This document shows, piece by piece, positions 41,044 through 49,884 of a stretch of DNA of 64,000 nt. The position numbers and the translations under genes are program-made. The stretch lies in NCBI RefSeq assembly GCF_001509475.1, contig NZ_LLZG01000209.1, positions 1 through 64,000 of the forward strand, given 5' to 3'. Position 1 is the first letter of the stretch. Every line of letters begins with the position of its first letter. Source of the stretch: Streptomyces regalis (GTDB lineage: Bacteria; Actinomycetota; Actinomycetes; Streptomycetales; Streptomycetaceae). The notes below the pieces were generated by a model, which ran no database searches, was not told the origin of the DNA, and was given only the letters and a program-made list of their open reading frames with translations.

Positions 41044-42170
41044 ACCGCCACCGCCGGCCTCCGCGCCTTGAGCACGGCCTCGTAGTGGGCGATGAGCTGA
41101 TCGCCGATGGTCGCCCAGGTCCGGCCCTCGACCGTGGCGCGTGCGGCGACCCCGTACGCGGCCCGCAGCGCGGGGTCGGCGGCCAGGGCCCGCACGGCGT
41201 CCCGTACGGCGTCGGCGTCGCGCGGCGGCACCAGGAACCCGGTGCGGCCGTGGTCGACCAGGTCCAGCGGGCCGCCGGCAGCGGGCGCGACGACGGGCAC
41301 GCCGCTCGCCATGGCCTCCTGCACGGTCTGGCAGAAGGTCTCGAACGGGCCCGTGTGGGCGAAGACGTCGAACGAGGCGAAGATCCGGGCGAGGTCGTCT
41401 CCGCCGCGCCGGCCGAGGAAGACCGCGCCGGGCAGTGCCTCCGCGAGAGCGGGCTGGCTCGGCCCGTCGCCGACGATCACGACCTTCACGCCCGGCAGGC
41501 CGCACACGCCGGAGAGCAGCTCGATGTGCTTCTCCGGGGCGAGTCGCCCGACGTAGCCGACGATGATCTCGCCGTTGGGGGCGAGCTCACGGCGCAGCGC
41601 CTCGTCACGGAGTTCGGGGCGGAAGCGGGCGGTGTCCACGCCGCGTGCCCACAGCTTGAGCCGGGGCACCCCGTGGGTCTCGAGGTCGCGCATGGACGCA
41701 CTGGACGGGACGAGGGTGAGGTCGGCGGCGGAGTGGACGGACCGTATGCGCCGCCAGGCCGCGGCCTCGCCGGCGCCCATGTAGGTGCGCGCATATCCGG
41801 CCAGGTCGGTCTGGTAGACGGCGACGGCGGGGATGCCGAGCCGGGCGGCGGCGGCCATGCCGCGGACGCCGAGGACGAAGGGGCTGGCCAGGTGCACGAT
41901 GTCGGGCTGGTGCTGGATCAGCGCGGCGGCGAGGCGCCGGCTGGGGAGAGCGACCCTGACCTGGGGATAGCCGGGGAGCGGAAGGGAGGGGACATGGACG
42001 ACGGGGCAGGGCGCCAGAGAGGCGGCTGCCTTGTTCCCGGGAGCGGGAGCGGGTGCGACGACGAGGGGAGCGTGACCGCGATCGACGAGGTGTCGGGCGG
42101 TCTGGAGCGCGCAGTGGGCCACGCCGTTCACATCGGGGGGAAAGGATTCGGTCACGATGACGACACGCAT
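41040..42170 (-). CDS. GT4-family glycosyltransferase (MgtA/PimB-like mannosyltransferase)
   Basis: This 376-residue GT-B enzyme begins MRVVIVTESFPPDVNGVAHC, the opening of the MgtA/PimB-like branch that adds mannose to lipid acceptors such as glucuronosyl-diacylglycerol or phosphatidylinositol mannosides. The donor half has GYVGRLAPEKHIELL, VIVGDGPSQPAL and FCQTVQEAMASGVPVVAP. It heads the three-gene coupled operon with the second GT4 and the SGNH hydrolase. The exact acceptor is inferred only from family similarity. Confidence 0.85.
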   Translation of the reverse strand: MRVVIVTESFPPDVNGVAHCALQTARHLVDRGHAPLVVAPAPAPGNKAAASLAPCPVVHVPSLPLPGYPQVRVALPSRRLAAALIQHQPDIVHLASPFVLGVRGMAAAARLGIPAVAVYQTDLAGYARTYMGAGEAAAWRRIRSVHSAADLTLVPSSASMRDLETHGVPRLKLWARGVDTARFRPELRDEALRRELAPNGEIIVGYVGRLAPEKHIELLSGVCGLPGVKVVIVGDGPSQPALAEALPGAVFLGRRGGDDLARIFASFDVFAHTGPFETFCQTVQEAMASGVPVVAPAAGGPLDLVDHGRTGFLVPPRDADAVRDAVRALAADPALRAAYGVAARATVEGRTWATIGDQLIAHYEAVLKARRPAVAV

Positions 42171-42368
42171 ACCGGTGTTGTCGCCGTGCTGGACGTGGCC
42201 GCGTCAAAGTGGATCTTTCCGAACGACAAACGTCCCATGAGCGTTCCGCTGCGCCCCCTAGCGGGTCAGATCACGTCCATGCGCGCCTGACCCGCAGGTC
42301 ATCCCGTGTTCACCCGGCGGGCGGATCTCCCCGACCTTCACAGCGTGAACACACGTCCCGCCCGATGA

Positions 42369-43787
42369 TCAGCCGGTGGTCGTATCCGGCCCGATCCGGC
42401 TGCGTACGGCCGTCTGCACCTCGGCCTCCTCCGCCGGGTCGGCGGCGAGCCGGCGCAGCCGCTCGACGACCCGCGTGTCACCGGTCTCGGCGTGCCGGGC
42501 GGCGATCTCACGGGTGAACTCCTCGCAGTCCCAGAGGCACTCGACGGCGAAGCCGGACGCGAAGGAGGGGTCGGTGGCGGCGAGGGCGCGGGCGGTGCGG
42601 CCGCGCAGATGGGACGAGGCGGTCTCGCGGTAGATATGGCGCAGGACGGGGGCGGCACAGGCGATGCCGAGCCGTCCGGTGCCGTCGACGAGCGTCCACA
42701 GGGTCGGCGCGTCGGGTCCTTCGCCCCGTACAGCCTCCCGCAGCGCCGCGAGGACGAGATCCTGGTCCCCGGCTCCGCCCCGGCAGGCGAGCATGCGTCC
42801 GGCGGCGGCGCCGAGCGGGTCGGGCCGTCGGGCCCAGCCACGCGCGCGGTCGACGGCGGCGATGCTGCGCATCCGTTCGAAGGCGTCGAGGGCGGCCTCC
42901 ACGACGGCCCCCGACCCGGTGACCACGGCCGCCTCGATCAGGTCGAGGGCGTCCGGATCGTTGCTGTCGGCGAGGTAGCGCAGGGCGGTGCAGCGGGCTC
43001 CGTCGGTGCCGTCCTTGGCGGCGGCGACGATCTCGGGCCGGTCCTCGGGACCTGCGACAGCGGTGAGACATCGAGCGGCGGGCACATGCAGCGCGGCACC
43101 GCGCTCGATGCCCTGCTGGGCCCACTCGAAGACGGCCTGCACGCTCCACCCCGGACGGGGCCCGGCAGGTCGCATCTGCCGTTGCCAGCGGTCGAAACAG
43201 CCGGCCTCCTGAGCGGCACGCACGCGCGTGGCGATCGATTCGCGCGGATCCTCGGCCCACAGCCGCCACGGCCGTGGCTCAAAAGCATCGCGTACGACGA
43301 CGGCCAGCTCGGCCTCGCCCTCGGGATCGGACGGGAAACGGGCCAGGACGGGTGCGGCAAGCGCACGCAGCCCGGCGTCGTCGTCCCTGAGCGCCAGTTC
43401 GTCCAGGGCCCAGGCCCAGTTGGAGCCCGAGGCGGCGTACCTGCGCAGCAGTTCGAGGGCGTCCCGCCTGCCGTAGGAGGCGAGGTGGCCGAGGACGGCC
43501 AGGGCCAGCCCGGTGCGTGACTCCTCGGTGTCGAAGACGTCCTCGACGTCGAAGAGGTGCGCCTCGATCTCGTCCAGGTCGCCGTTGAGGTCGAGGTAGA
43601 GACGGGCGTAGTACAGGGAGCGGTTCTCCACCTGCCAGTCGTGGCGGGGGTCCCGCAGCACACAGTGGTTCAGGGCCGCGAGCGCTTCGGCGCGCGGGGC
43701 GGTGAGCGCGTGCAGTGTGCCGTCGCCGCGGCCCCGCTGGAGCAGGCCGAGCAGCGTACCGCTGGGCGCTATGACCGGTTCGAACAT
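42369..43787 (-). CDS. HEAT-like repeat protein of unknown role
   Basis: This 472-residue soluble protein is almost all alpha-helical, with repeated helix pairs of the type ALELLRRYAASGSNWAWALD, CTALRYLADSNDPDALDLIE and RRLAADPAEEAEV. HEAT or PBS-lyase-like repeats make protein-binding scaffolds. No enzyme motif is seen. The ATG at 43787 is preferred over a GTG 15 bases earlier. It is transcribed alone, with about 300 empty bases upstream. An ankyrin protein is encoded next to it, but a link is not established. Confidence 0.7.
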   Translation of the reverse strand: MFEPVIAPSGTLLGLLQRGRGDGTLHALTAPRAEALAALNHCVLRDPRHDWQVENRSLYYARLYLDLNGDLDEIEAHLFDVEDVFDTEESRTGLALAVLGHLASYGRRDALELLRRYAASGSNWAWALDELALRDDDAGLRALAAPVLARFPSDPEGEAELAVVVRDAFEPRPWRLWAEDPRESIATRVRAAQEAGCFDRWQRQMRPAGPRPGWSVQAVFEWAQQGIERGAALHVPAARCLTAVAGPEDRPEIVAAAKDGTDGARCTALRYLADSNDPDALDLIEAAVVTGSGAVVEAALDAFERMRSIAAVDRARGWARRPDPLGAAAGRMLACRGGAGDQDLVLAALREAVRGEGPDAPTLWTLVDGTGRLGIACAAPVLRHIYRETASSHLRGRTARALAATDPSFASGFAVECLWDCEEFTREIAARHAETGDTRVVERLRRLAADPAEEAEVQTAVRSRIGPDTTTG

Positions 43788-44088
43788 GGGAAACAGCCTC
43801 ACATCAAGCGTCGACGCAACCGGGGATCTTGCTTCACCTGGCCGCGTGACAACACGTCGGGGCGCCCGCCGTTTCCTGCTTGCTGTAGACCATCTTCCTC
43901 TGCCTCTCGTCGGTGGCCCATGCGGACCGCATCACGGCCCACGCGGTGCGGCAACACCTGCCCAGCCATCGTGTCCGTGAATCACGACGTCATGATGACT
44001 CGGCACTTCCATCTGCCGCGACCGAAATTTCGGCGGCCCTGTACCGCCTCCCCCGTTTTCCGTGTTTTAGCTGGTCAGAAAGCTCGGC
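43788..44088. other. intergenic region between ankyrin and HEAT-like genes
   Basis: No gene is supported in these 301 bases. They are less GC-rich than the surroundings, especially near 44000-44080, and presumably hold the promoter of the HEAT-like gene. No operator or terminator stands out. Confidence 0.35.
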
Positions 44089-44481
44089 TCAGTTCGCGCC
44101 GAACAGTTCGAGCAGTTCGGTCTTGCCGAACATCCGGGCCGTGTCCACGGCGGACGGTGTGCCGGCGGCCGGGTCGGCGCCGGCCTCCAGCAGCGCCTTG
44201 ATGACTTCCGTCTCGCCCTTGAAGACGGCACCGGCGAGCGGTGTCTGGCCCAGGTCGTTGACGCGGCCGGCCTCGGCGCCCCGGGCGAGCAGGGCGCGCA
44301 CCGCGTCGGCGTGGCCGTGGTAGGCGGCGAGCATCACGAGGGAGTCGCCGCGGTCGTTGGTGAGGTTGGCCGGGACGCCGGCGTCGACGTACGCCACGAG
44401 CGCCTCGGTCTGCCCTTGCCGGGCCAGATCGAAGATCTTGGTCGCCAGCTCCACGACCTCGGGGTCGGGGGCTTCAGTCAT
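44089..44481 (-). CDS. small ankyrin-repeat protein
   Basis: This 130-residue cytoplasmic protein is built from about three ankyrin repeats: GDSLVMLAAYHGHADAVRAL, LGQTPLAGAVFKGETEVIKA and the flanking half repeats. Ankyrin repeats mediate protein binding. It has no other domain. The ATG follows GAGAGGCGG. It stands alone, divergent from smeA-sffA. Confidence 0.88.
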   Translation of the reverse strand: MTEAPDPEVVELATKIFDLARQGQTEALVAYVDAGVPANLTNDRGDSLVMLAAYHGHADAVRALLARGAEAGRVNDLGQTPLAGAVFKGETEVIKALLEAGADPAAGTPSAVDTARMFGKTELLELFGAN

Positions 44482-44635
44482 CGGCCGGACCGCCTCTCAC
44501 TACACACACGGGGACTGCGGGAACTGCGGGGAGCACGGGTACGGCCGGCGAGCGGTGTCGGCCGTACGAGTGATTCGCCAGGGTACTGGCTCGCGCCGCA
44601 CATGACCCGATGCGCCCGCGGCAAAGATCATCGCA

Positions 44636-44679
44636 GACACGGCCGGACGCATCAGCCCCGCTCATCCGATCTGCGACAC
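44636..44679 (+). promoter_or_regulatory. candidate WhiA sites upstream of smeA
   Basis: Two GACAC pentamers (44636-44640 and 44675-44679) lie 118-162 bases upstream of smeA. GACAC is the reported core of WhiA sites, and smeA-sffA expression is known to depend on whi genes in S. coelicolor. The pentamer is short, so chance matches are possible. Confidence 0.4.
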
Positions 44680-44797
44680 TCCACCATTCGACGGAAATCT
44701 AACGAATTTCACCCAGTTGCACCTTTTATCGTATGGATACATCCTGTGAGCCTGGAAGTACTCATGGTGACTGTCCCCACCAACCAGGAGCGCTCAC

Positions 44798-44992
44798 ATG
44801 ATCCTCTCCATCTCAGGCGTCGTTCTGCTCGGCATCGTCGTCTTCATCTTCTTCCGCAAGGACGGACTGAAGGCGTCGCACGCTCTGATCTCGGCCCTGT
44901 TCGGCTTCTATCTGGCCAGCACGGCCATCGCCCCGAGCATCAAGGCCGGCGGCGAGAGCCTGGCAAGCCTCTTGGGCGGCATCCAGTTCTGA
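44798..44992 (+). CDS. smeA: small sporulation membrane protein SmeA
   Basis: This 64-residue protein has an N-terminal helix (ILSISGVVLLGIVVFIFF), a short basic turn (RKDGLK) and a second hydrophobic stretch (ALISALFGFYLASTAIAP). In S. coelicolor SmeA is a small membrane protein that takes the SpoIIIE/FtsK-like SffA to sporulation septa. Size, membrane layout and the sffA neighbour 40 bases downstream support the assignment. The ATG follows AGGAG. Its promoter region carries two WhiA-type GACAC motifs. Confidence 0.88.
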   Translation: MILSISGVVLLGIVVFIFFRKDGLKASHALISALFGFYLASTAIAPSIKAGGESLASLLGGIQF

Positions 44993-45032
44993 CGCCGCCC
45001 CTCCCGCCCGTACGCACCACCAGGAGACAGCA

Positions 45033-46667
45033 GTGGCCCGCCGCCCCCTCCCCCGCATCCTGAGCACAGGCAGCGCGCAGATCGCCCGGAACCGCGAACT
45101 GGCCCGGGCGCAGATCGCCCGAAGCCGGGAGCTGGCCCGGACGGCGGCCGACAGCGCCTCCGATGTCCTCCACCCGTTGATCACGATCACCCGCGGACTG
45201 CGCCGGCTGGCCTCGGCCGGGCGGCGCAAGTGGGCCGACACCTCCAAGGACAGGCGCGGACCGCTGCTGTTCCTGGTGGCTTCGGTGATCCTGGTCGTGG
45301 CACTGGTGCCGTACGGGCCGCTGCTCGCCGTCATCACCCTGATGGCGGCGGCAGCCTGGCAGGGCCGCGACCGGGGGCCGTCGACACCCAAGGGCCCCGA
45401 TGAGTCGCAGACGGAGCGGCTGAGGTCGCTGTACGAGGCGCTGGTCCCGTACTTCTCCGCCGCCGAGGACCCGGCACCGCTGTACGCCCACGGCGGCGAG
45501 TGGGAAAAGGCCTTCCCGGAGTACGAGTTCGACGGCACGGGACGCGTCAGCAGTCTCCTGGTCCGCTACCCGGCCTACTTCACCGACGGCGAGGCCCAGG
45601 CCCGCGCGCGGATCGAGCACCTGCTGACCACGAAGTCCGGCCGTGGCCGCGAGTACCACTTCGCCTGGGACGAGGAGGGCAACGAGCTCACCGTCACCGT
45701 CCTCGCCCCGCTGCCCACCGGCGTCGCCGCCCAGCGCTTCGTCACGAGCCCCGGCGAAACGGTCCTCGGCTTCACCGACCCCACCCAGGTCCAGCGCACA
45801 CTCCCCCTCACCCACGGCGACCAGCAGCGCGACGTCCCGCCGGTCGTCTGGCGCACCGGCATCCGCTCCACCGAGCCCCACCTGCTGGCCATCGGCCAGC
45901 CCGGCAGCGGCACCTCGACCCTGCTGCGCTCGATCGCCCTGCAGGCCCTGCAGTACGGCGACATCGTCATCGTCGAGGGCGGCAGCACCGGCGAGTACGC
46001 CTGCCTGATCGGACGGGACGGCGTCCTCGCCGTCGAGTGCGGTCTGGCCGGGGCGCTGGCGAGCCTGGAGTGGGCGGCCACCGAGACGGAACGGCGCCTG
46101 ATCGCCACGAACCGGGCCCGCCAGACGGGCAACCCTCCGCCGGAGGACACCAAGCGCCCGCTGTGGATCCTCCTGGACCGCCCGACCGTGTTCTCCCACC
46201 TCGCCGCAGCGGACGACCGCAAGGACCCGCAGTCCCTGCTCCAGGTACCCCTCCGGCACGGCCGCGCGGCCAACGTCACGGTGGTCCTGGCCGAACAGTG
46301 GGACAGCATGGACGCGCTCAGCGATGCCGTACGGCAGCACACACGCGCGCGTGTCGTGCTCGGCCCCGCGACGGCGCAGCAACTGGAGTCGGTCCTGGGC
46401 GCTCCCCCGCACACCACCCCGGTCGCCGACGTCCCGCCCGGCCGCGGCTACGCCCGCCTGGGCACGGGCCCGGTCCATCGCCTCCAGGTCCCGGCCACCC
46501 CGGACCCGTACGACGACGCCACGAGTGAGGCGCACCGGCAGGCGGTACTGGACCTGTTGCCGGCGCGGACGACGCCGGTGGAGGCGGAATCGCTGGGACG
46601 ACTGGAAAAGACGGAACAGGAGCCGGAGCCTGTGCCGGCGGAGGCTGTGGCGGCCGAGACCTCGTAA
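45033..46667 (+). CDS. sffA: SffA, SpoIIIE/FtsK-like septal protein with altered Walker motifs
   Basis: This 544-residue protein has a basic Ala/Arg-rich N-terminus, membrane segments near 77-108 and an FtsK/SpoIIIE-type P-loop domain. SmeA-SffA acts in sporulation septation and chromosome handling in S. coelicolor. Here Walker A reads GQPGSGTST (288-296), with Thr294 where the catalytic lysine should be. The Walker B region reads WILLDRP (Asp382, then Arg instead of Glu). ATP hydrolysis is therefore doubtful, although the fold is intact and the reading frame unbroken. GTG start after AGGAGA. Confidence 0.85.
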   Translation: MARRPLPRILSTGSAQIARNRELARAQIARSRELARTAADSASDVLHPLITITRGLRRLASAGRRKWADTSKDRRGPLLFLVASVILVVALVPYGPLLAVITLMAAAAWQGRDRGPSTPKGPDESQTERLRSLYEALVPYFSAAEDPAPLYAHGGEWEKAFPEYEFDGTGRVSSLLVRYPAYFTDGEAQARARIEHLLTTKSGRGREYHFAWDEEGNELTVTVLAPLPTGVAAQRFVTSPGETVLGFTDPTQVQRTLPLTHGDQQRDVPPVVWRTGIRSTEPHLLAIGQPGSGTSTLLRSIALQALQYGDIVIVEGGSTGEYACLIGRDGVLAVECGLAGALASLEWAATETERRLIATNRARQTGNPPPEDTKRPLWILLDRPTVFSHLAAADDRKDPQSLLQVPLRHGRAANVTVVLAEQWDSMDALSDAVRQHTRARVVLGPATAQQLESVLGAPPHTTPVADVPPGRGYARLGTGPVHRLQVPATPDPYDDATSEAHRQAVLDLLPARTTPVEAESLGRLEKTEQEPEPVPAEAVAAETS

Positions 46668-46780
46668 GGTCGGCGCAGCCTGCGGGCAGTCGTGCCGCTG
46701 GGGCGGCGCCCGTCCCGAAGAAGGCGGCACCCGGCCGGCGCCGGGCGAGCGACCCGACCCCGCGTCAGCAGCAACGCCGG

Positions 46781-48280
46781 TCACGCAACGAACGGCCGCA
46801 CAGACTCCCCCGCCCCACTCGCCCCGCTCTCCACCAACCGCGCCGCCGCCCCCAACCTCACCGCGGCCTCCTCCGCCACCGCACCCCCCACGGTGAACGG
46901 CAACCGCACATACCCCTCGAAGGCCCCGTCCACCCCGAACCGAGGCCCGGACGGCACCCGGACCCCCACCCGCTCCCCCACTTCCGCGAGCCGCGACCCC
47001 GACAGGCCCCCCGTGCGCACCCACAGCGTGAGCCCGCCCTTCGGCACCTCGAACTCCCACTCGGGCAGCTCCCGCCGTACGGCCGCGACGAGGGCGTCCC
47101 GGTTCTCCCGGGCCTGTCGGCGCCGCAGCTCCACCGCCTGCTCCCAACCCCCCGTGCCGAACAGCCAGTTCACGGCCAGCTGCTCCAGCACAGGCGTCCC
47201 CAGATCGGCGTACGCACGCGCGGCCACGAGAGAGCGGATCACATCCGGCGCCGCCCGCACCCAGCCGATCCGCATCCCGGCCCAGAATGCCTTGCTGGCC
47301 GACCCGACGGTGATGACGGTCGACCCGGCGGGGTCGAAGGCGCACACCGGTCGCGGCATCTCGAGATCGTCGTCGAACCACAGCTCGCTCATCGTCTCGT
47401 CGGCGACCAGCACCGTCCCCGCCGACCGCGCCGCGTCCACCAGCCGCCGCCGCTGGTCCTCGTCGGCCAGCGCCCCGGTCGGGTTGTGGAAGTCGGCGAC
47501 GACATAGGCGAGCCGGGGCGCGGCCTCCCGCAGCACCTGCCGCCAGCGGTCCACGTCCCAGCCGGCCAGGCCCTCGGCCATGGCGACGGGCACGAGCCGG
47601 GCGCCCGCCTCCCGCATCAGCTGGAGGATGTTGGCGTACGACGGCGACTCGACCGCGATCCGCTCACCGCGCCCGGCGAACAGATGGCAGATCGCGTCCA
47701 TGGCGCCCATCGCCCCGGTCGTCACCATGATCTGCTCGGGCATGGTCGCAATCCCGCGCGCCGAGTACCGGTCGGCGATCATCGCGCGCAGCGCGGGCAG
47801 CCCGGCCGGATAGTCGCCGTGGGTATGGGCGTACGGGGGCAGCTCCTCCAGGGCGCCCTGGACGGCACGGGTCAGCCACGGCTCGGGCGCGGGCAGCGCC
47901 GCGGTGCCCAGGTCGATCATCGAGCCGAGCGCCTCGGGTGGCAGTGGCTCCAGACCACGGGCGGGCAGCGGGTTCCCGGCCGGTACGGCCGTCCAGCTCC
48001 CGGCCCCGCGCCGCGACTCCAGGAACCCCTCGGTGCGCAGCGCCTCGTACGCGGCCGCCACGGTCGTCCGGCTCACGGACAGCGCGAGGGCCAGCTCACG
48101 CTCGGCGGGCAGCCGCGCGGCGACCGGGACGCGCCCCTCCAGCACCAGCAGCCGGATGCCGTCGGCCAGCGCCCGGTACGCGGGCGGGCGCTTGCTGCCG
48201 GGGCCGGCGGGGCGGTCCTGCTGGGAGGTGAGGAGCCGGGCGAGCTGCGCGGCACCCACCGCAGAAGTCCACTGCGCCAT
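46781..48280 (-). CDS. MocR-type regulator (GntR winged helix fused to aminotransferase domain)
   Basis: This 499-residue protein has an N-terminal GntR winged helix (LPAERELALALSVSRTTVAA) and a large fold-type I aminotransferase domain that should bind PLP. The PLP lysine is in TVGSASKAFWAGMRIGWV. MocR proteins often control vitamin B6 or amino-acid genes. The ATG at 48280 gives the normal N-terminus; an earlier one lacks a ribosome site. It is divergent from a YczE-like membrane protein, an arrangement seen repeatedly for MocR regulators, so that gene is the likely target. Confidence 0.92.
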   Translation of the reverse strand: MAQWTSAVGAAQLARLLTSQQDRPAGPGSKRPPAYRALADGIRLLVLEGRVPVAARLPAERELALALSVSRTTVAAAYEALRTEGFLESRRGAGSWTAVPAGNPLPARGLEPLPPEALGSMIDLGTAALPAPEPWLTRAVQGALEELPPYAHTHGDYPAGLPALRAMIADRYSARGIATMPEQIMVTTGAMGAMDAICHLFAGRGERIAVESPSYANILQLMREAGARLVPVAMAEGLAGWDVDRWRQVLREAAPRLAYVVADFHNPTGALADEDQRRRLVDAARSAGTVLVADETMSELWFDDDLEMPRPVCAFDPAGSTVITVGSASKAFWAGMRIGWVRAAPDVIRSLVAARAYADLGTPVLEQLAVNWLFGTGGWEQAVELRRRQARENRDALVAAVRRELPEWEFEVPKGGLTLWVRTGGLSGSRLAEVGERVGVRVPSGPRFGVDGAFEGYVRLPFTVGGAVAEEAAVRLGAAARLVESGASGAGESVRPFVA

Positions 48281-48344
48281 GATTTCCAGTCCACCTTCCC
48301 CGAATTGGCCATGGAGGGCGTTGCTTCCCAAGCCGCAGGGTGTC

Positions 48345-49061
48345 ATGCATCAGTCCACTACCACCACAGGGGGGCACGTCTTGTCCACGCAGGGGCATCC
48401 CACAAAGCGGCTCACGCAAGGGCATCTCATACGGCGGCTGTCACAGCTCTACGTCGGGCTCGCGCTGTACGGCGCGAGCTCGGCGCTGCTCGTCGAGGCG
48501 GGCCTGGGCCTGGAGCCCTGGAACGTGCTGCACCAGGGCCTCGCCGAGCTCACCGGTCTGACGATCGGCGTCGTGTCGATCTTCGTCGGCGCGGCGGTGC
48601 TGCTCCTGTGGATCCCGCTGCGCCAGCGCCCGGGCCTCGGCACCGTCTCCAACGTCTTCGTGGTCGGCATCGCCATGGACGGCACCCTCGCCCTCGTCCC
48701 CGAGGCGCACACCCTGGCCGTACGAATCCCCCTCCTCCTGGCCGGCATCGTGCTCAACGGCGTGGCCACCGGCCTCTACATCGCCGCCCGCTTCGGACCG
48801 GGCCCCCGGGACGGCCTGATGACCGGGCTGCACCGGCGCACCGGCCGCTCGATCCGCCTGATGCGCACGGCCGTCGAGATCGCGGTCGTCGTGACCGGCT
48901 TCGCCCTGGGCGGCACGGTCGGCGTCGGCACCCTCCTCTACGCGGTGTCCATCGGCCCGCTCGCCCAGCTCTTCCTGCGCGTGTTCGCCGTTCCCCCGGC
49001 ATCGGACGGCAGCACGGTCGTTGCCACCGGGCAACCCCGGCGCGCGATACTGCGTCCGTGA
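48345..49061 (+). CDS. YczE/YitT-like integral membrane protein
   Basis: This 238-residue protein has about five membrane helices. The segments LYGASSALLVEAGLGLEPWN and GPGPRDGLMTGLHRRTGRSI are characteristic of the YczE family. Its transport substrate is unknown; the divergent MocR regulator suggests a tie to PLP or pyridoxal. The ATG at 48345 has only a modest ribosome site; a TTG at 48380 after AGGGGGG is an alternative. The stop overlaps the GDPD start in GTGA. Confidence 0.82.
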   Translation: MHQSTTTTGGHVLSTQGHPTKRLTQGHLIRRLSQLYVGLALYGASSALLVEAGLGLEPWNVLHQGLAELTGLTIGVVSIFVGAAVLLLWIPLRQRPGLGTVSNVFVVGIAMDGTLALVPEAHTLAVRIPLLLAGIVLNGVATGLYIAARFGPGPRDGLMTGLHRRTGRSIRLMRTAVEIAVVVTGFALGGTVGVGTLLYAVSIGPLAQLFLRVFAVPPASDGSTVVATGQPRRAILRP

Positions 49062-49828
49062 GCACCACGCGGATACGCCACCCCTACCTCGACCACCCCG
49101 GCCCGATCCCCTTCGCCCACCGGGGCGGGGCGGCGGACGGACTGGAGAACACCGTTCTGCAGTTCCGGCGCGCGGTCGAAATGGGCTACCGGTACATCGA
49201 GACCGACGTCCACACCACACGCGACGGCAAGATCGTCGCCTTCCACGACGCGACCCTGGACCGGGTGACGGACGGGGCGGGCCGCATCGCGGACCTGCCC
49301 TGGGACGACGTACGGCACGCGCGCGTGGCGGGCAAGGAGCCGGTGCCCCTCTTCGAAGAGCTCCTGGAGACCTTCCCCGAGGTGCGCTGGAACGTGGACC
49401 TGAAGGCGGAGCCGGCGCTCCACCCCTTCCTGGAGCTGATCGAGCGCACCCGCGCCTGGGACCGCATCTGCGTCGGCTCCTTCTCCGAGGCCCGGGTGAT
49501 CCGCGCCCAGCGCCTGGCCGGACCGCGCCTGGCGACGTCGTACGGCACCCGGGGCGTGCTCAATCTGCGGCTGCGCTCGTGGGGCGTACCGGCCGCGCTG
49601 CGCCGCTCGGCGGTCGCCGCCCAGGTTCCCGAGACGCAGTCCGGGATCCAGGTGGTGGACCATCGCTTCGTACGGGCCGCCCACGCGCGCGGGCTCCAGG
49701 TGCACGTGTGGACCATCAATGATCCCGATGCGATGCACCGGCTCCTGGACCTGGGAGTCGATGGCATCATGACCGATCACATCGACACATTGCGCAAGGT
49801 CATGGAGGACCGCGGCGTCTGGGTCTGA
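49058..49828 (+). CDS. glycerophosphodiester phosphodiesterase
   Basis: This 256-residue GDPD-family TIM-barrel enzyme cleaves glycerophosphodiesters to glycerol 3-phosphate and an alcohol. The first catalytic block is FAHRGGAADGLENT (His21), followed by IETDVHTTRDGKIVAFHD with the metal-binding Glu and Asp. VWTINDPDAM and GVDGIMTDH close the barrel. There is no signal peptide, so it is cytoplasmic. The GTG overlaps the YczE-like stop by 4 bases. Confidence 0.93.
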   Translation: MSTTRIRHPYLDHPGPIPFAHRGGAADGLENTVLQFRRAVEMGYRYIETDVHTTRDGKIVAFHDATLDRVTDGAGRIADLPWDDVRHARVAGKEPVPLFEELLETFPEVRWNVDLKAEPALHPFLELIERTRAWDRICVGSFSEARVIRAQRLAGPRLATSYGTRGVLNLRLRSWGVPAALRRSAVAAQVPETQSGIQVVDHRFVRAAHARGLQVHVWTINDPDAMHRLLDLGVDGIMTDHIDTLRKVMEDRGVWV

Positions 49829-49884
49829 CCCCCGTCCCCGTCTCCACCCGCGCGCGGGATCATCACGGGGAAGCGAGGGCGCGG

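Noticed and set aside
42306..42352. GTGTTCAC and GTGAACAC inverted repeat between the HEAT-like gene and the glycosyltransferase gene
   Set aside because: The arms are 8 bases with a 31-base loop; too weak to call a terminator or operator.
44940..47381. A long minus-strand frame across sffA and the MocR gene
   Set aside because: It crosses two genes with clear domains on known frames; no start site or motif supports it.
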